A DNA stretch of 64,000 nt from Byssochlamys sp. IMV 00236 (taxonomy: Eukaryota > Ascomycota > Eurotiomycetes > Eurotiales > Thermoascaceae): the NCBI GenBank assembly GCA_001931875.2, contig MSJH02000546.1:460998-524997 (forward strand), read 5' to 3'. The first letter of the stretch is position 1; every line of letters starts with the position of its first letter. The notes under the pieces are model-generated. The model worked only from the letters and a program-made list of their open reading frames with translations. It searched no databases and was not told where the DNA came from. This document shows, piece by piece, positions 26,145-38,850 of this stretch. Made by a program: the position numbers and the translations under genes.

Positions 26145-28678
26145 TTATTCGATCACTGCGTTGCCATCTTCAGTCCAGTTTAGGTTCCAGCCCTGGTCCA
26201 GATCGAGACCAACGAGGGGATTCGACCACATGCCTAGCCCTGGGTCTTCGAAGGAATTGTGAAGGCCGTTTGGGTCCAGTCCCGTATATGGTAGCGCAAC
26301 CACGTTTTGCAGCTGGATCCACGACTCATCCGGGTAGCCACCCTCTGGTATCGGTGTCGGCTGCGTCGAACTGACGGCCGTCGGATTGGACTGCGGAGGA
26401 GTGTACAGCTGGTTCCCTTTCTGGCTTGATACCTGGGAATAGTTTGATGTCTGAGGCGAGCATTGAGTGATACGTTGAGCGGAGAATTTCTTCCCCGGCG
26501 CGACAGTGATGGTGCCAAAGAATGGGACCGTGATCTTGCAGCTTCTACTGCCACTCGTCGAGTCAGGGCAAGAACCTCCAGACGAACAGTTGTCACATAT
26601 CGTGCCCAAGATATTGGCAGACTGCGCAGCCACAGTGCCGCCGCTCTCTGCAGCAGCACGACGTAGACTCTCGGTAGTTTTATTCACCAGCTGCCAGTCC
26701 TTTTCATCTTGCATTCTGCTGTAGTTCTCCAATTCCTCCGAGTAGCCAAGTAAGTGGACGACCAAAAGCATACCCAAAGTGAACGCGAAGAAGTCAAGCA
26801 CTTTGCATATGTAGGGATTGATGCCTGCAAGAGCTCTCAGATCCGTGTAGGCGACCAAGCCATTCCTGGAGGATTCGAGAGCAGCATCGTGACAATATTT
26901 GCACCTTCTGTCCGTGTTCGATTTAAGCATGAATGGTAGGTGAAGCAGAGAGCGTAGGAAACTATGGTAGAAGAGGCTCATCAGGCGATCACAATTCTCT
27001 TGTACTGTATACTGGTCACCGGCATTCGGGTCCCACCAGCTGCTTGGCATCTCTTTTGCCAGCTCCTCCAGTTCCTGATCCATCCTCAATGTCTCCGGCA
27101 GGGACATTTCTCCAGGACGTTGATTCCGGTCAATGACCTGCCCCATGAAGACTCCTATGCGAGCCACATATCTCTCAAACCCGGTCAGTTGGCCGTTTAA
27201 ACACAATTTAACTTGTGGGGAATACGCATCGTCCGAAACAGAGTATGGGAGGCCCAAAATGAGACTGAGGAACCGGTCTGTTGAAACCAAATTGATCCAT
27301 AGTCGTAGACGACGATCATATAGCTCATCACCGGGGCGAGGCGGTTTTGCGGTTAATAAATGCAGGCCAGTGAGTTGGGCAAATTCGATAGCCCGACGAC
27401 AGGCTAACCAGGCTTTTCGTGGCCGCCCGACATTAGTATGATATTTCGAGATTAGCATCTGACACTCGATCCCCGGAAAGGTCGCTGCAAAGTCATCATC
27501 ATGGACGATGAGCCTGTATATCTCGGAAATGCAGCGGTCGGTGTACTTCTTTGGGTCGAAAGGTCGTTGTAATGCAGAATAATCAAAATCCAATGGGAGC
27601 TGATCAATGCTCAACACCACACAAATAAGCATCTTAGCTACCTCAGCAGGAGAAGCGGGTATGTCGCAATGTCTGACACCTGTTGTTAAAGACCTGCGGC
27701 AGTTATCGCATATTTCTGGAAATCGTGTTTGCCAGTATGCCCACCACTTAATGGTTCCGTTGAGAATTCTATCTATATCTGGATTCGGAGGCAGAAGAGA
27801 AATCAATGCATTTCGTGCAGAGAGAGCCTTGGGTGACATTTCCTGCGGCACAGCTTTGCTGTCGTCGCCCGATGGGGGATCTTCTCGAGAGACTACGTAG
27901 TTATTGAACAGTTGCAACACAGGAGCGTTCGCAGTTTCCAGCTGATCGTACGAAGAAGACACCGAGGAAACCGTCGGTGTTGGACATATGTCATGGCTGG
28001 TGCTTCTCTGAGCCCTGGCAGCTGTAGGGTCATCAGTATATTGCTTCGTTTGGATAGACGGTCAATGAGTAAAAGGGAATATATGCCAAGGGTCACTTGA
28101 AGCATGATGTAGGTAATCTGCGAGCCTGCTCACCTCGTTCATTCTCTGAAAAGCTTTGTGCAGAATGAGCGAGAGGGACACTCGATTGGCGACCTTCCAA
28201 TTGCGTCAAAATACCAGCCACGACAGTCTCCAGCTGGGCGACTCTCTCTCGCAGACTGTATCGCTGCTCTCCCCCAGTGCTGCGTGGCGGCAAGGAGCCA
28301 TGTTCCTGATCAATGCATACGGATCCTCTGGCATAACACTCATTACAGACGTTGTGACGTTCTGGATCAAAGGTGCAACGGATCTTCCGGCGTCGACCTA
28401 GACAAATTCTGTCAACAAGAAGCAGTCCATCATATCGATATTAAACGGCCATAGCAGGAAGCGTGTAGCTGCATGGAATTCCCCGAAAGCGTAACTGGCT
28501 GGGCAACAAGAGCTGTCACAGTAGAAATGCGGGGGCATAGCGGATGATACATTCTGATGTGCCGCGCAGGATGCACAAAACCTCATAACACGGACATACA
28601 TTCAATGCAGCTTCTAGTGCCTTTTCTCATCTTCTTGCGTGGTGGACCTTCAAGGTCCAACTGGTTCGCCGGATCCAT
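26145..28678 (-). CDS. Zn2Cys6 transcription factor (fungal_trans type)
   Basis: Exons 28600-28678, 28134-28397 and 26145-28021 join to 739 residues. The zinc cluster is split by the first intron: SCIEC then RRRKIRC, FDPERHNVCNEC and ARGSVC, spaced C-x2-C-x6-C-x9-C-x2-C-x6-C. It is preceded by the basic stretch PRKKMRKGTR and followed by a linker helix, SLRERVAQLETVVAGILTQL, likely a dimerising coiled coil. The middle homology region (PF04082 type) includes YHTNVGRPRKAWLACRRAIE, and the C-terminus is Gln/Ser/Pro-rich like an activation domain. It diverges from the DHA2 transporter at 30059 across 1.38 kb, a common regulator-exporter arrangement. The target genes are unknown; the transporter is the first candidate. 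Confidence 0.88.
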
Positions 28679-29170
28679 GATGTGCAGTGAAACGGAGAAC
28701 CGAACAGTCGGACTTGGTTTCGTCCGTGATGTCGGCTGTCGCGGACGGACTCCAACGGCGTTTATCTGAAGAAGCTGGTTACCAGAGAACAGACTGGCTG
28801 TGACAGCTGCTCGACAGGTGTTGATGCTCTGACTAAGAGATATACGCGACAAAGATCTTAACGCGTCTGTCTAGGCACCAGTGATTGCGCAACGGTCTTC
28901 ACTAAGATAGCGGCAGAGAACATCGATAGTATCGTTCAGTAGCCCGCGTGCTTCGAATGTCTAAGTAGTCGTTCTATGAGCAACCATTCAGGTCATGACC
29001 TGGAAGGGAACACTGACAACACAGCAGGTTTGCAGACATTACGTCCCAGCGAATTCGACAGCAAGCAACTGGTAGAGTTCCTTCGAATAATGACTACGGC
29101 AATACGATCTGTAAGCTGCCAAGAATCATAGTTACAGATCAGATGCTTCTTCGTTCGTGCGTCCGTTTCG

Positions 29171-29193
29171 TCCGCCGCTTTATGTCCGGCGGA
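29171..29193. promoter_or_regulatory. Everted CCG/CGG inverted repeat, candidate Zn2Cys6 site
   Basis: TCCGCCG (29171-29177) and CGGCGGA (29187-29193) are perfect reverse complements over 9 bases. Zn2Cys6 dimers typically bind paired CGG triplets in inverted, everted or direct order. It lies about 490 bp upstream of the regulator's own ATG, so autoregulation is possible. Binding is inferred. Confidence 0.45.
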
Positions 29194-29782
29194 GAGTCGT
29201 CCCGGTCTCTGGTTGGCCAATAATATCATCTCTAGCTGGATTTTCGTTTTCTGCCCGTCCGCAAACGGCTTAGCTTAACATATTTGTAGCTGACAAAGCA
29301 GTTCGGTCGAATCGCTCCGTCGGAGATTAGAGATTATCGCGTGTATCGTAACTGGTGATGGCCGGCATACTGTTCCACGTTAACATGGCATGGCCCCCTG
29401 GCCGCCTAAATGGCATGCGCCTCAAACATCATCATCTCAGATACTCTTGTTCGAAGATCATTCGCCAGATCGTCAACAGAGACACTTGGGAGAGATGAGA
29501 GAGCATTGCGAAGCGATATTGGCAAGTTTGATTCACTATGATTCACCATCACTCATGCACTAAACAGCCTGGTTCTCAGCCTTTAAATGATTTGCGATAG
29601 GTCTAGATTCTTCTGGGTAAGCGCTACAAACTTAGATTACATCTGAATCGTGTCAGATATGAGCTAGCCCCAATGTTTATGTCGTATTTCCTCGTTTAGT
29701 ACCTTGGATACCGTAAACGAGGCTCCGCCCCGGCATCCCATAAGCTTGGGTACGAAGCATAGATGACTCCACTATCATTCTT

Positions 29783-29806
29783 ACAGATGGACGTTCGTCC
29801 ATCTGT
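29783..29806. promoter_or_regulatory. 24-bp palindrome upstream of the transporter
   Basis: Arms ACAGATGGACG (29783-29793) and CGTCCATCTGT (29796-29806) are perfect 11-bp complements separated by TT. The palindrome centre is about 265 bp upstream of the transporter ATG, a plausible operator position. No known motif name is assigned. Confidence 0.55.
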
Positions 29807-29966
29807 CTCGGAGGTTGCCTGTTGATGGCTTGTTTCCGTGCCAGTCGTCAACAAATCAAAAAGATTCTCGCAGGGATACCGATCCTGAGTACGATCCTAC
29901 TGTTTTTTTTCTGCCATAAGGCGTTCCATGTAGCGGAGGTATAAGAGTAGCAAGGGGACTCATTCA

Positions 29967-30104
29967 ATGGACAAGAGTAAAGGTACATCTGACTTGGATA
30001 CCATCACCATTGATTCGGCGCCGAAGAATATCGTGGACAGTCCCTTCCATGAAGCAAGATGGCTGAGCCAGATCGCAGATCGTCCCTTTCGGGACATACA
30101 GTGA
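29967..30104 (+). other. Upstream ORF overlapping the transporter start
   Basis: An ATG at 29967 opens a 45-codon frame that ends at TGA 30102-30104, past the transporter ATG at 30059 and out of frame with it. If transcribed, it could lower translation of the transporter. Alternatively the true transporter start is elsewhere. Confidence 0.35.
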
Positions 30105-31817
30105 ATGATGTGGATGTCAACAGCACTCTGCCAACATACAAGGTCGATATCGGAAAGAACCAGCCTGAAGATGACCCGATTGAGAAACGAGAAGATGCGG
30201 CAGTGGAAACGAAAGAAACGACAACCGAAGAAGAACAATACCCCGGAGCCTTTTCCCTCACGTTTATTGTCATAGCCCTCATCCTGGCCATGTTCTTGGT
30301 CGCACTTGATATGACCATTGTCGCCACGGCGATACCAGAAATCACAGACCAATTCCACTCCCTTGATCAGGTTGGTTGGTACGGTTCGGCTTTCTTTCTG
30401 ACGCTGGCGTCATTTCAATCGACTTGGGGTAAAGGATACAAATACTTCACGCTGAAGAATACATTCTTGCTGTCGATTTTCATATTCGAGATTGGCTCCT
30501 TGATATGTGGTGTTGCTCCGAATAGCACTGCCCTGATCGTCGGCAGAGCCGTTGCTGGTGCTGGAGCCGCAGGCATCTCCAGTGGCGTGTATACTATCAT
30601 CGCTTTCTCGGCACCTCCACGCCAGCGGCCTGCGTATACCGGTATCCTTGGGGCAACATATGCGGTTGCAAGTGTCGTTGGTCCTCTTCTTGGTGGGGTT
30701 TTCACCAGTAATGTTACTTGGCGGTGGTGGTAAGTCGCTTCCATTTACTCGTGCTTGGGCAAGACTAACTCATCGCCATAGTTTCTATATAAACCTTCCC
30801 ATCGGGGGAGTGAGTGCGGCAATCATTGTGTTTCTCTTCAAAAACCCCCCAGCTGCCCGCCCTGCCCAAGCAAGCTGGGAAGAGAAGCTCCTACAAATGG
30901 ATCTCCCAGGCACATTCACCATCATGGCAGCTGTCGTGTGCTATCTGCTTGCTCTCCAGTGGGGCGGTGTCTCAAAGGCCTGGAATAGCAGAGACGTCAT
31001 CGGGGTTCTTGTCGGCTTCGGAGTCCTCGTGATAGTCTTCATTATTATCGAATGGAGGATGGGTGAGCGAGCGTTGATGCCCGCACGAATCTTGAAACAG
31101 CGCAACATCCTCGTCTGCTGCTTATACGTCCTCTTCGTGGTCGGACCGATGTTCATCCTGATTTACTACTTACCCATCTACTTCCAGTCGATCAAGAACG
31201 TTTCAGCATCCGAGTCGGGAGTTCACAACGTTCCCTTCATCCTGACCGTCAGCATCTTCACAATTATCTCGGGCGGTCTGATCACTGCCTTCGGCCAGTT
31301 TGGCTATTTGATGATCATCGGCTCTGTGATAGCAACCATTGGTTCTGGGCTCATCTATATGTTTGACATCAACACCGGACCAGGTAAATGGATCGGATAT
31401 CAGATTGTTGCCGGTGTAGGAACCGGACTGGCAGGTCAGATCTCAATCATCGTGAACCAAGCCTCTGTCGAACCGTCCGATCTTGCCACTGTGTCCGCAG
31501 TGACGCTTTTCCTCCAGACCATCGGCGGTGCATTCTGGGTATCAGCCGGCGAGTCAGCCTTCATCAATCGGCTGGTTCAGAAGCTACCCGACACTGCACC
31601 CCATGTGAACCCGCAACTCGTTGCTGCTGTTGGTGCCACCGATCTTCGCAAGGTGTTTAGCCCTGAGGATATCCCCGGTATCCTACTGGCATACATGGAC
31701 GGCCTGAAGACTGCATTCATTCTGGCTATTGCTCTGGGAGGAGTCAGCGTCATCGTCTCCTTGTTTCCTCGATGGGTCAGTTTGAAGGGCAAGGCCGTTG
31801 CAGGCGGAGCTGCATAA
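30059..31817 (+). CDS. MFS exporter, DHA2 (14-helix) drug:H+ antiporter family
   Basis: Exons 30059-30729 and 30782-31817 (52-bp intron) give 568 residues. A polar N-terminus of about 75 residues precedes the first helix. Family motifs include [19 protein letters not shown] (motif D1), [60 protein letters not shown] (motif C of antiporters) and [14 protein letters not shown]. About fourteen membrane segments follow, as in fungal toxin and antibiotic efflux pumps. Substrate is unknown. Pairing with the divergent Zn2Cys6 regulator suggests inducible export of a toxic compound; a link to the polyketide genes 12 kb away is only possible. No frame damage. Confidence 0.92.
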
Positions 31818-34800
31818 AGGGCGTTTAATTGGTAATGAAGGCGCATAATAACTATATCCGGTATAGAGAATTTCACGTCAGCATGTATAACATCTTATTA
31901 AATATAGATTATAATAATAATGATGATACCCTTCTCCTTCACAATTCTTTTACTGTGAAAATAAGATCTATCTTAGATGTTACTTAATAAAAAATAAAAA
32001 AAAGCTATGTACAATCTTTAGATGAGGGCACATGTGGCTAGTAGAACATTTCGCGTGAAGTAGGAGGCGACAGTTAATAGAGATCACTCGAAATACTATT
32101 ATTACCATCTCGCCCAGAGCGCCAACAAAAAAAAGGCGGACAACATTACGTATTGCTCCCACTTCTGCTTTTCTTCATTTTCATTTTCATTTTCATGTTT
32201 TTGCTGCCTGATCAATCACTATCTTGCGGTTACTAGAACTCAAGACTTAATGCACCACCACCAAAAGCTGAAATCCCGACTAACTAGTTGAATATTTATA
32301 TACTGCAATACACCAATCTCAGTCCTTTCTGTCATCTCTTTCTAACTATTCCCCATCACTAATCATATAACACACGCTTCGCCTAAAAACACCACAGAAA
32401 CAACACATACTACATAGTTACATGCATCAAACCAAACCAAACCAAGCCAAGCTTATGCGTCATGCCAAGAAAAGAACCCGCATGATGCATAATGCACGAC
32501 CGACCGGACATAACCAATACCAGTACTGTCTTGAATCTTGATAGGAATGAACTTTTGACACAACATGATTTATCAAACGACCCCTCCTTTCCCCACTCAC
32601 TCACTCACTTCCTACCAGCACAATCAGTGATGATGGAAGGATATCATGAGACTCCAGCTCCTCATTCACGGGGGGAATTTGTCAGGCTGCATGCATCCTG
32701 CATGCATGTAGGAGCATAACAGGAGATATCTCGGAGCCCCAGCAGCTGAGGTGAACCACATAACAATGTTGAAGTACCTTTGCGGATTAATCATTTGGGG
32801 GGGGAGGGGGGCTTGTCATGTTTTCTGGAACTAACTAAATACATATTCTCGAGGATAATAAGGAAGGTGGGTTAGGGCGACTAAGCCGGTTGGGTTTATT
32901 TATTCCGTATAACTCTCCGTAGGATTTATTAATCTCCGTGATGGGTTTCGGAATTACCTAGAGTAAGTATGGAGCTTTTCCAAGCTCCGGTTCTAGTACA
33001 TACATAGCCTCATTAGTTAGTTATCCCTTGCTAAGGCTTGGTAGTGTATGTAGTTACGTATCCTGAGTCATGGAATACAGCTGCGGAGAAAGACTAAGTG
33101 AGCGGTAAGTACCGGTCTAGGGATCAGTTAGATCACTACGATACGAAAGAGAACAAAGGAAAAAGACAAAGACAAAGAAAGGGGGAGGCTGAGGAAGGAG
33201 GAGAGTAGGAAAATTTGTCGTGACCCCTCCAGTTCCTCGCCAACCAAACCCAAGTCCGTGTTCTCGGTAAGTACCTAGGTACCAAACCACAAAAGTCAGA
33301 AAGAACCAAGAAGGAAAGTTCTCCCAGAGACTCAGGAGAGGGGGGCGTTGGGGTTTCTCCTCCCTCCCTTCTTCCGTCGGAATCTCTCCACTCCCCTTCC
33401 CGAACAATGTTCCAGGAGAAATAAGAGGGGATCCAGAATGACAAAAAGCCCCGAGTTGACTAAAGACCCGAGAACCTGAAAGTCGGATCCGAAGCACGTG
33501 GGTTTGTGTGAGATAGGTCACAAAGAACATCACATAACTACCTAGGTAGTTAACACACAGCTTACAAGAAGGGTGATTTACGCCGACGTCAGCCTCCAAA
33601 AAAATGGCCCCCAACAAAGAGTTACTTTTTTTTTTGTTGATTCCAGTATTTGTATTTGGAACCCAAACAATGAAAACACCATGGCGCTTACAGGATGCGC
33701 TAAACCAACTCTACTCTGAGGTAAATTATTAAAGAGCTATAGTAAGTAAGTACGTATCCTTCCAGATTTTATGTCTTTTACATCTTACTCAAGTGGAGAC
33801 GGGGATGGGCTCCGAGATGGGAGATGCGCCGCGATCTAAGCTAGTTGCATACCTAATCCCCTCTGCGGTCCCTCTTTTCTAGTCGTCTATCCTTTCTCTC
33901 TAGTTAGCACAAAGGTACCTAACCTAACCTATTATTTAGTTCGATCCGAGGAGATGATATCCAAGGCAGCGTGACGCAACGCTGATCAGCTAATGCTGGC
34001 CCCAAGTGGGGACGCGGTGGCTTGAGTATTTGAGATTCTGGAAGACCAATACGGGGAGACTAAAACGTTCTGGTATTTTGGTTCGGGACAGATTCGTGCG
34101 TTGGTGGGAAAAAGTTGTCTGGGGGTTGTATGCAGGTGCTGATTCGTAGAAATAAATTGTAATTGCCATTGTTGTTCTTTTGTTTCTCTTCGGGGGGCGG
34201 ATCTCGATGGTTTTGAAGACTAGTTCGATCGTGTACTTAGAATATGGTACTTACTGTCCGGGACTGCCCCGACTCCGTGGCACAGGAATCAATAGTCGAA
34301 CGTCGCCAAGGGATATTTTCTTCCCTTTCTGTAGGATCGTGCGAAGAATAGAGAGCTGTCAAAAAAGAAAAAAAGGAAAAAAGGAAAAAAAAGACAGGTG
34401 GCAGTAAACTGACAGTCTTCGGAAGAGGAAGATCAACAAGGAGATCTCAGATCGGATCTGGCATCCACCAACAACAATGCCCCGTATGAGAACTCAACTC
34501 GCACTCCTCCACATTGGCACTGGAGACTCGAGAGTCTCTCTCTCTCTCTCTGCTCGCCCGGCCCGCCGGACCGACACTATGTGCGCGGCTGAAAGGGTAT
34601 AGGCGGCTTTCTCTTACTACCCGGTACTTATGGTGCGTCTCTATACGTAGGATGAAAATCCCTCGTACATCTATCTACCCTGTCGGCGCATGGGACCCAG
34701 TGGTGGAGCATGTTGAGACGTGGACCCCATCGCGGAACAAGCAGGAATTGCTGTCGGCTCCAGAGTCTCCAGGATGAGATCGAAATATCGCGGATGTTCC

Positions 34801-35651
34801 ATGTGGAGGAGGAGGAGATGGAGTTTGGATTGTTGGGCGTCAATCTAGGGATAGCGCAGGATGAAAAAGCGAGAGAACAATAAGACATCGGTGGGGTCTC
34901 CCGAGCGCGAGATCTCCACCCGCGACTCCTCCGGTCGCTATCTGATCAACGAAGGAGCTGAAAGGGAGATCAGCTCGTTGTTGAGAGCGCGTCTGGCGAC
35001 TATTATTACCGCCTCACCGCGAGGAACAGGTGTTCTAGCAGGGTGGAGAATGGATCGGGATGGCCGCGGGTTAGTGTTGTTAGTGGAAGGATGAAAGACC
35101 CAATGAAGCTTGTCATTTGCTGCAGAGTATTCCAAATTCTAATCTAGAGCACAATCACATTATTCAAAACAACGACGCCACGATTTTGAGTCGTCGGAGA
35201 TGCGCCCCAGTGCGGATAAATTTGTCATGGACCCAATCTTAAAATCCTGAACGCCGCCACAGTGATAACCGATAAGAGATAAGACAAGAGAGAGTGATCG
35301 TCGTGACGCTTGCCAACAAACAGGTAAATGGTCTGGAAAGAAAACAGAAAAGAGAAGCCAAAAAAACAAAAACAAAAAGGAAACCGCTAATGTTAACGAG
35401 TGCGAGAGCGCCGAACGCGAAATCCTGATCTCTAAAATTTGCTGGATGAAAATGCCGCCCTTCGTAGAATGTGTTCGTTCCGGTTTCGTCGTCATCAATC
35501 TTTTGGATGAAAGTCTTGCATGATCGCTCAATTGCAAACAGGCAGAGGAAGTACCACCAAAACGCCTGAAAAGACATGTTGCGGATTAAATATGGAGTAG
35601 TGGAGATGGACCAGCCGTCGAAAAGGAAGTTGTGCTGCAGATGCCGGAAGT
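31818..35651. other. 3.8-kb gene-poor spacer, low-complexity rich
   Basis: No supported gene. It holds repeated TTTCAT units near 32172-32195, CACTCACTCAC near 32596, a G-rich run near 32797-32812, a CT dinucleotide run near 34536-34550, and AvrII-centred palindromes at 33271-33282 (GTACCTAGGTAC) and 33535-33552 (arms TAACTACCT / AGGTAGTTA). Leftward frames at 33117-33617 and 35160-35577 lack domains. Such spacers often flank long regulatory promoters, but nothing shows it here. Confidence 0.5.
33535..33552. repeat. 18-bp perfect palindrome
   Basis: TAACTACCT followed directly by its reverse complement AGGTAGTTA. A related shorter palindrome GTACCTAGGTAC is at 33271-33282. Role unknown. Confidence 0.6.
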
Positions 35652-36629
35652 CTATGCAGAAAGCAGGCCATACAGGGTTTCTGTAAACGCCACTTCATCA
35701 ATAACTGTACCGAAGCTTTAGTGATGTTAGCCATGAACACTACAGTGGGATCCATCGAAGGGCTCCTTACCCGAAGCATCGTCCTTGTTCCAACAAGGCA
35801 TCGCAGAGGAGGTTAAACCGATCGGGGGTAATGTTGGAGAAGCCAGGATGCCTCTTGACACGGTGCCATGCCTGCACGGGAGTCAGCTCCCCGTCCAATT
35901 GGGGAGCCGCTGAGGGTTCAAGTAGTCGCTCAAGTTCGCCAGCAGGGATCTGCCATGACGAGTTGTTTTCTAGGTTGCGTGGCGCGTAGGCAAGGAGAGA
36001 AGCTTGTACGGTCAACGTGTGGCCTGACGGGCCATGGGAGTGGTTACGGCGGATATGGCGCAGGCATGGTTTCTCGAGACTGCGACGAGGTCAGTGTTTG
36101 AGTAAAAAAAAATATGGCATCAGGAAAGCGTACCGAAGGACGAACTCAATCCCCGCTTGCGTGCTATCCAGTCCATAGGGATGGGGCTCGTGTGGCTGCG
36201 GCCGGCAGGATGGGCGCGCAGATTTGCGGTCATGAGAGCAACCCTTTCGGGAGGTCTTGTGCGAAGAGATCGAGAGTTGATCAATGTCCAGGGTCGACTC
36301 CGAGACACTTGGGGTTGGGTATCGTGCAAAGCCGTAATAGGGATGATATCGTGGGTCAGGAAAGTCCGACATATCGACCTGCAAGCGCTGGTCACGGCCA
36401 GCCCCCACCACCGAGACTGTAGCAAGACAGCTCCTGGGGAATTGCTTAGCCGGGAGCGGATGTCCGTTGGTAATCATGATTTCCTTAAGAATGCCGTCTT
36501 CGACGCGAGCTTCAATGAGTTCACGCATTTTGAATGAATCGAATGGAATTGGTGTGTTGTCTTTGAATGAGACCAGGTGCGCGCTTCCTCGAGAGGTCTT
36601 ATATCTTTTCTCTGGGTTGCCAACGATTG
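35652..36629 (-). CDS. Unrecognised spliced fungal protein, 5' end unclear
   Basis: Three exons (36134-36629, 35771-36079, 35652-35715) join in frame and end with FGTVIDEVAF...LLSA. I recall no named family, but the pattern GIEFVLRLEKPCLRHI, GHTLTVQASLL, ELERLLEPSA, GELTPVQAWHRVKRHPGF and CFGFGTVIDE looks like a conserved domain of uncharacterised Eurotiales proteins, some near bZIP regulators. No bZIP basic region is visible here. Starting at the ATG at 36528 gives 255 residues, yet coding-like sequence (GNPEKRYKTSRGSAHLVSF) continues upstream. A further upstream piece ending DQIYL (to about 36697) would join it only if one G were removed at the intron donor, so a frameshift or assembly error is possible. 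Confidence 0.55.
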
Positions 36630-36767
36630 CTAGCGGCGGCCGTTAGTCTGAAAGGGCCAAGATGAGAGGTTCACTGTTGAACAAAGAAGAACATACCCTA
36701 AGTAGATCTGATCTGATCCGGTGGTAGTGATGTCGATCTCGAGAGACAGGCTGGTGTTGTTGAAGAA

Positions 36768-38850
36768 TCATGATCGAGCTCTCTGATGGCGATTGCAGTG
36801 ATTATGTATTTCGCAGGGATCACGCGATGGGTTTCAATTGACAAATATGCGAAGTAGTTTAAGCGTGGGGAATGGAAACATGTGTGGAGCGAGCGAAAGG
36901 TATCGCGGCGCGGACGATTCCAAATCACAGCTTTACCACAACTGCGGGGACAACCGCGCAGCAGCACAGCAGAACCTTATCTGACCAGCTGGAATGTATG
37001 GAAGAAACATATCAGACTACTTCACAACCTTGCTGCATCCAGACATGCCTCACGGATAGGCCGCTTCTTGAAACAACATAGGCGACGGAGGGTTGGCGCG
37101 CAAGGAGCGTCGGAGAGCTCCCTGTATACCAGACGGCCTTCGTCCAGTGGCCCCAGACAGATCAAGCTAAGCGATTTGTCAAAGCGAGCAAGAGGCGACA
37201 AACATTACAAGCTGTTTCGCACACCTTAGCTTCATTCCGGCTACTGTTCCAAATGGCAAAAGGCCCCTGCCACCCTGGACGGCCAACGTCTCTTGAACGA
37301 ACAAAGAACCAGCCGGTAGCGGATTCTCCCCGAAGCACTATCTTCGCAAACGGGCACTGTGAAGATCAAGCTCAGAAATCTGGCGGTGAAGCGTTTCGTT
37401 GCTCGTCGACTTCGCAAGATCCGACATGATGGATGAGAAGAGCCGTCGATCCCAGCCCAACACCTGCTGCTGGCTCTCTGATACGTCCAGGAGAGGCTTT
37501 TGACGGGTTGTGGGGAAGTATTCCAAATACTTTTGTGCCAGGACCGCATTCCTGGAGATCGCAGCGCGCTTAGCCTGCCCTTCGGCGGTCGCTTTCGGGC
37601 CTTTTGGGGCGCAGACGGCGCGATGGCAATTTGGAATATTCGCGGCTGGTGATTGGAGCCTGTGTCGATTGTCGCAGCACCGGCCACTTCCTGGTCCCCG
37701 CGGGGCGCGGACTCGAGCTGTCAAGCAAGCCATCTGCGTATCTAGTGGGATATCTGATGCGTTCTGGAAACGTATTCTTCACGGTTGGCGGTCCCCTGCT
37801 CCACTGGAGGCTTTGAAGTTGGAGAACGACTGACTAACAATGCCAGAGACCCGGTCCAGGCATGACAATATGCATCCCGAAACACCTCCGCATCTCCTAC
37901 GAACCCTGCTGTCAAAGCTCCTAAATTAGAGCCTGGCACCGTTGGACTGTTCTTGTCAGCAACAGTGGCAGCAATTCCTACCGAGCAGCGCTAAGTAACA
38001 ATATGCTTCGCTACGACTTGCTTTGTTATTGTCTCGTTTCCACGTGAGGGAAGCGAGAACGACACTTCCAGTTTGAGTCGCTCTTGCATATCCATCAACT
38101 TCCGGTTGATCCTCTGTGGGCTTACAAATGTCTTCTCTCGCCTTCGAAATTCTCCCTGGACGGCGCGCTCCACGCTATCAGGGCCAAGTCTCTTTTTGGA
38201 ATCCCTGAATTTCCAAATGCTCGGTTCAACGGGTTTCAATCCGAGAGGAGAGACCCAGAACCGGTCGTGCACTGTTTACCAGCCGGATAACGGGAGAACA
38301 GCTATCAAAGGAGTTCGTATAGTTATCGTCCAGAGCCCTCCCGGCTTCTGAACCCCAGTTGTTAGCGTTTACAGGCTTTCAATGGCAGTAAGGAGTCGAT
38401 CAAAGCTCGTCTAGAGAGATTCTCATCTCGAAGCTAAGACGAACTTCGCCTGCCATCCCAGATTTGTTGAACTGTTGGACTAGGGCGATACTGGAGCTGG
38501 TTCCACTGGACTTCTAGCACTGATTTGCACGTGCCTGATGGCTTGCATTGTTCGTGTCCGCACCATTTACCAAAATTGGCAGACCGCAGATCCCTTTCGT
38601 CCTCGGGCCCCTCATATCTCCATCTTGCCTGGTACGATCAATACGATGATGTGGAATCCAAAGTACTCCGTACATGTCCCGAGATTGCAGCACTAGGTTC
38701 CTTTCGTGGCGTTGAGACCAGTCGTAGCCGGACCGGTGGGAATCGGGGACAGGAGATATTGCACGTCTCCATATTTCACGTTAACCGCACATTAACCGCG
38801 AGTTGACAGGCCCACATGGCATCGTCGAAAATCAAATTACGTATTTGCCA
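36768..38850. other. Gene-poor stretch with weak ORFs
   Basis: A minus-strand frame at 37338-37733 has a protein-like C-terminal half (KYLEYFPTTRQKPLLDVSE), but I recognise no family and see no clear splice partners. Overlapping frames on both strands at 37510-37833, 37991-38351 and 38525-38806 look like chance. No confident gene is called. Confidence 0.4.

Larger units (their letters stand above)
28679..30058. promoter_or_regulatory. Shared divergent promoter of regulator and exporter
   Basis: 1.38-kb spacer between the regulator (leftward) and the DHA2 transporter (rightward). Two strong inverted repeats are present at 29171-29193 and 29783-29806 (listed separately). A CCAAT box on the minus strand lies near 29212 (TTGGCCAATAAT). 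No coding frame is supported apart from an upstream ORF reaching into the transporter start. Confidence 0.6.

Noticed and set aside
33117..33617. 166-residue minus-strand frame
   Set aside because: Low-complexity, Phe/Pro-rich translation of purine/pyrimidine tracts with no domain.
33916..33932. CCTAA repeats resembling telomere sequence
   Set aside because: Only two or three short units and not the TTAGGG repeat; fits the general CCTA-rich spacer.
37338..37833. Overlapping frames on both strands
   Set aside because: At least three frames are open over the same GC-rich stretch; none shows a domain or clear introns.
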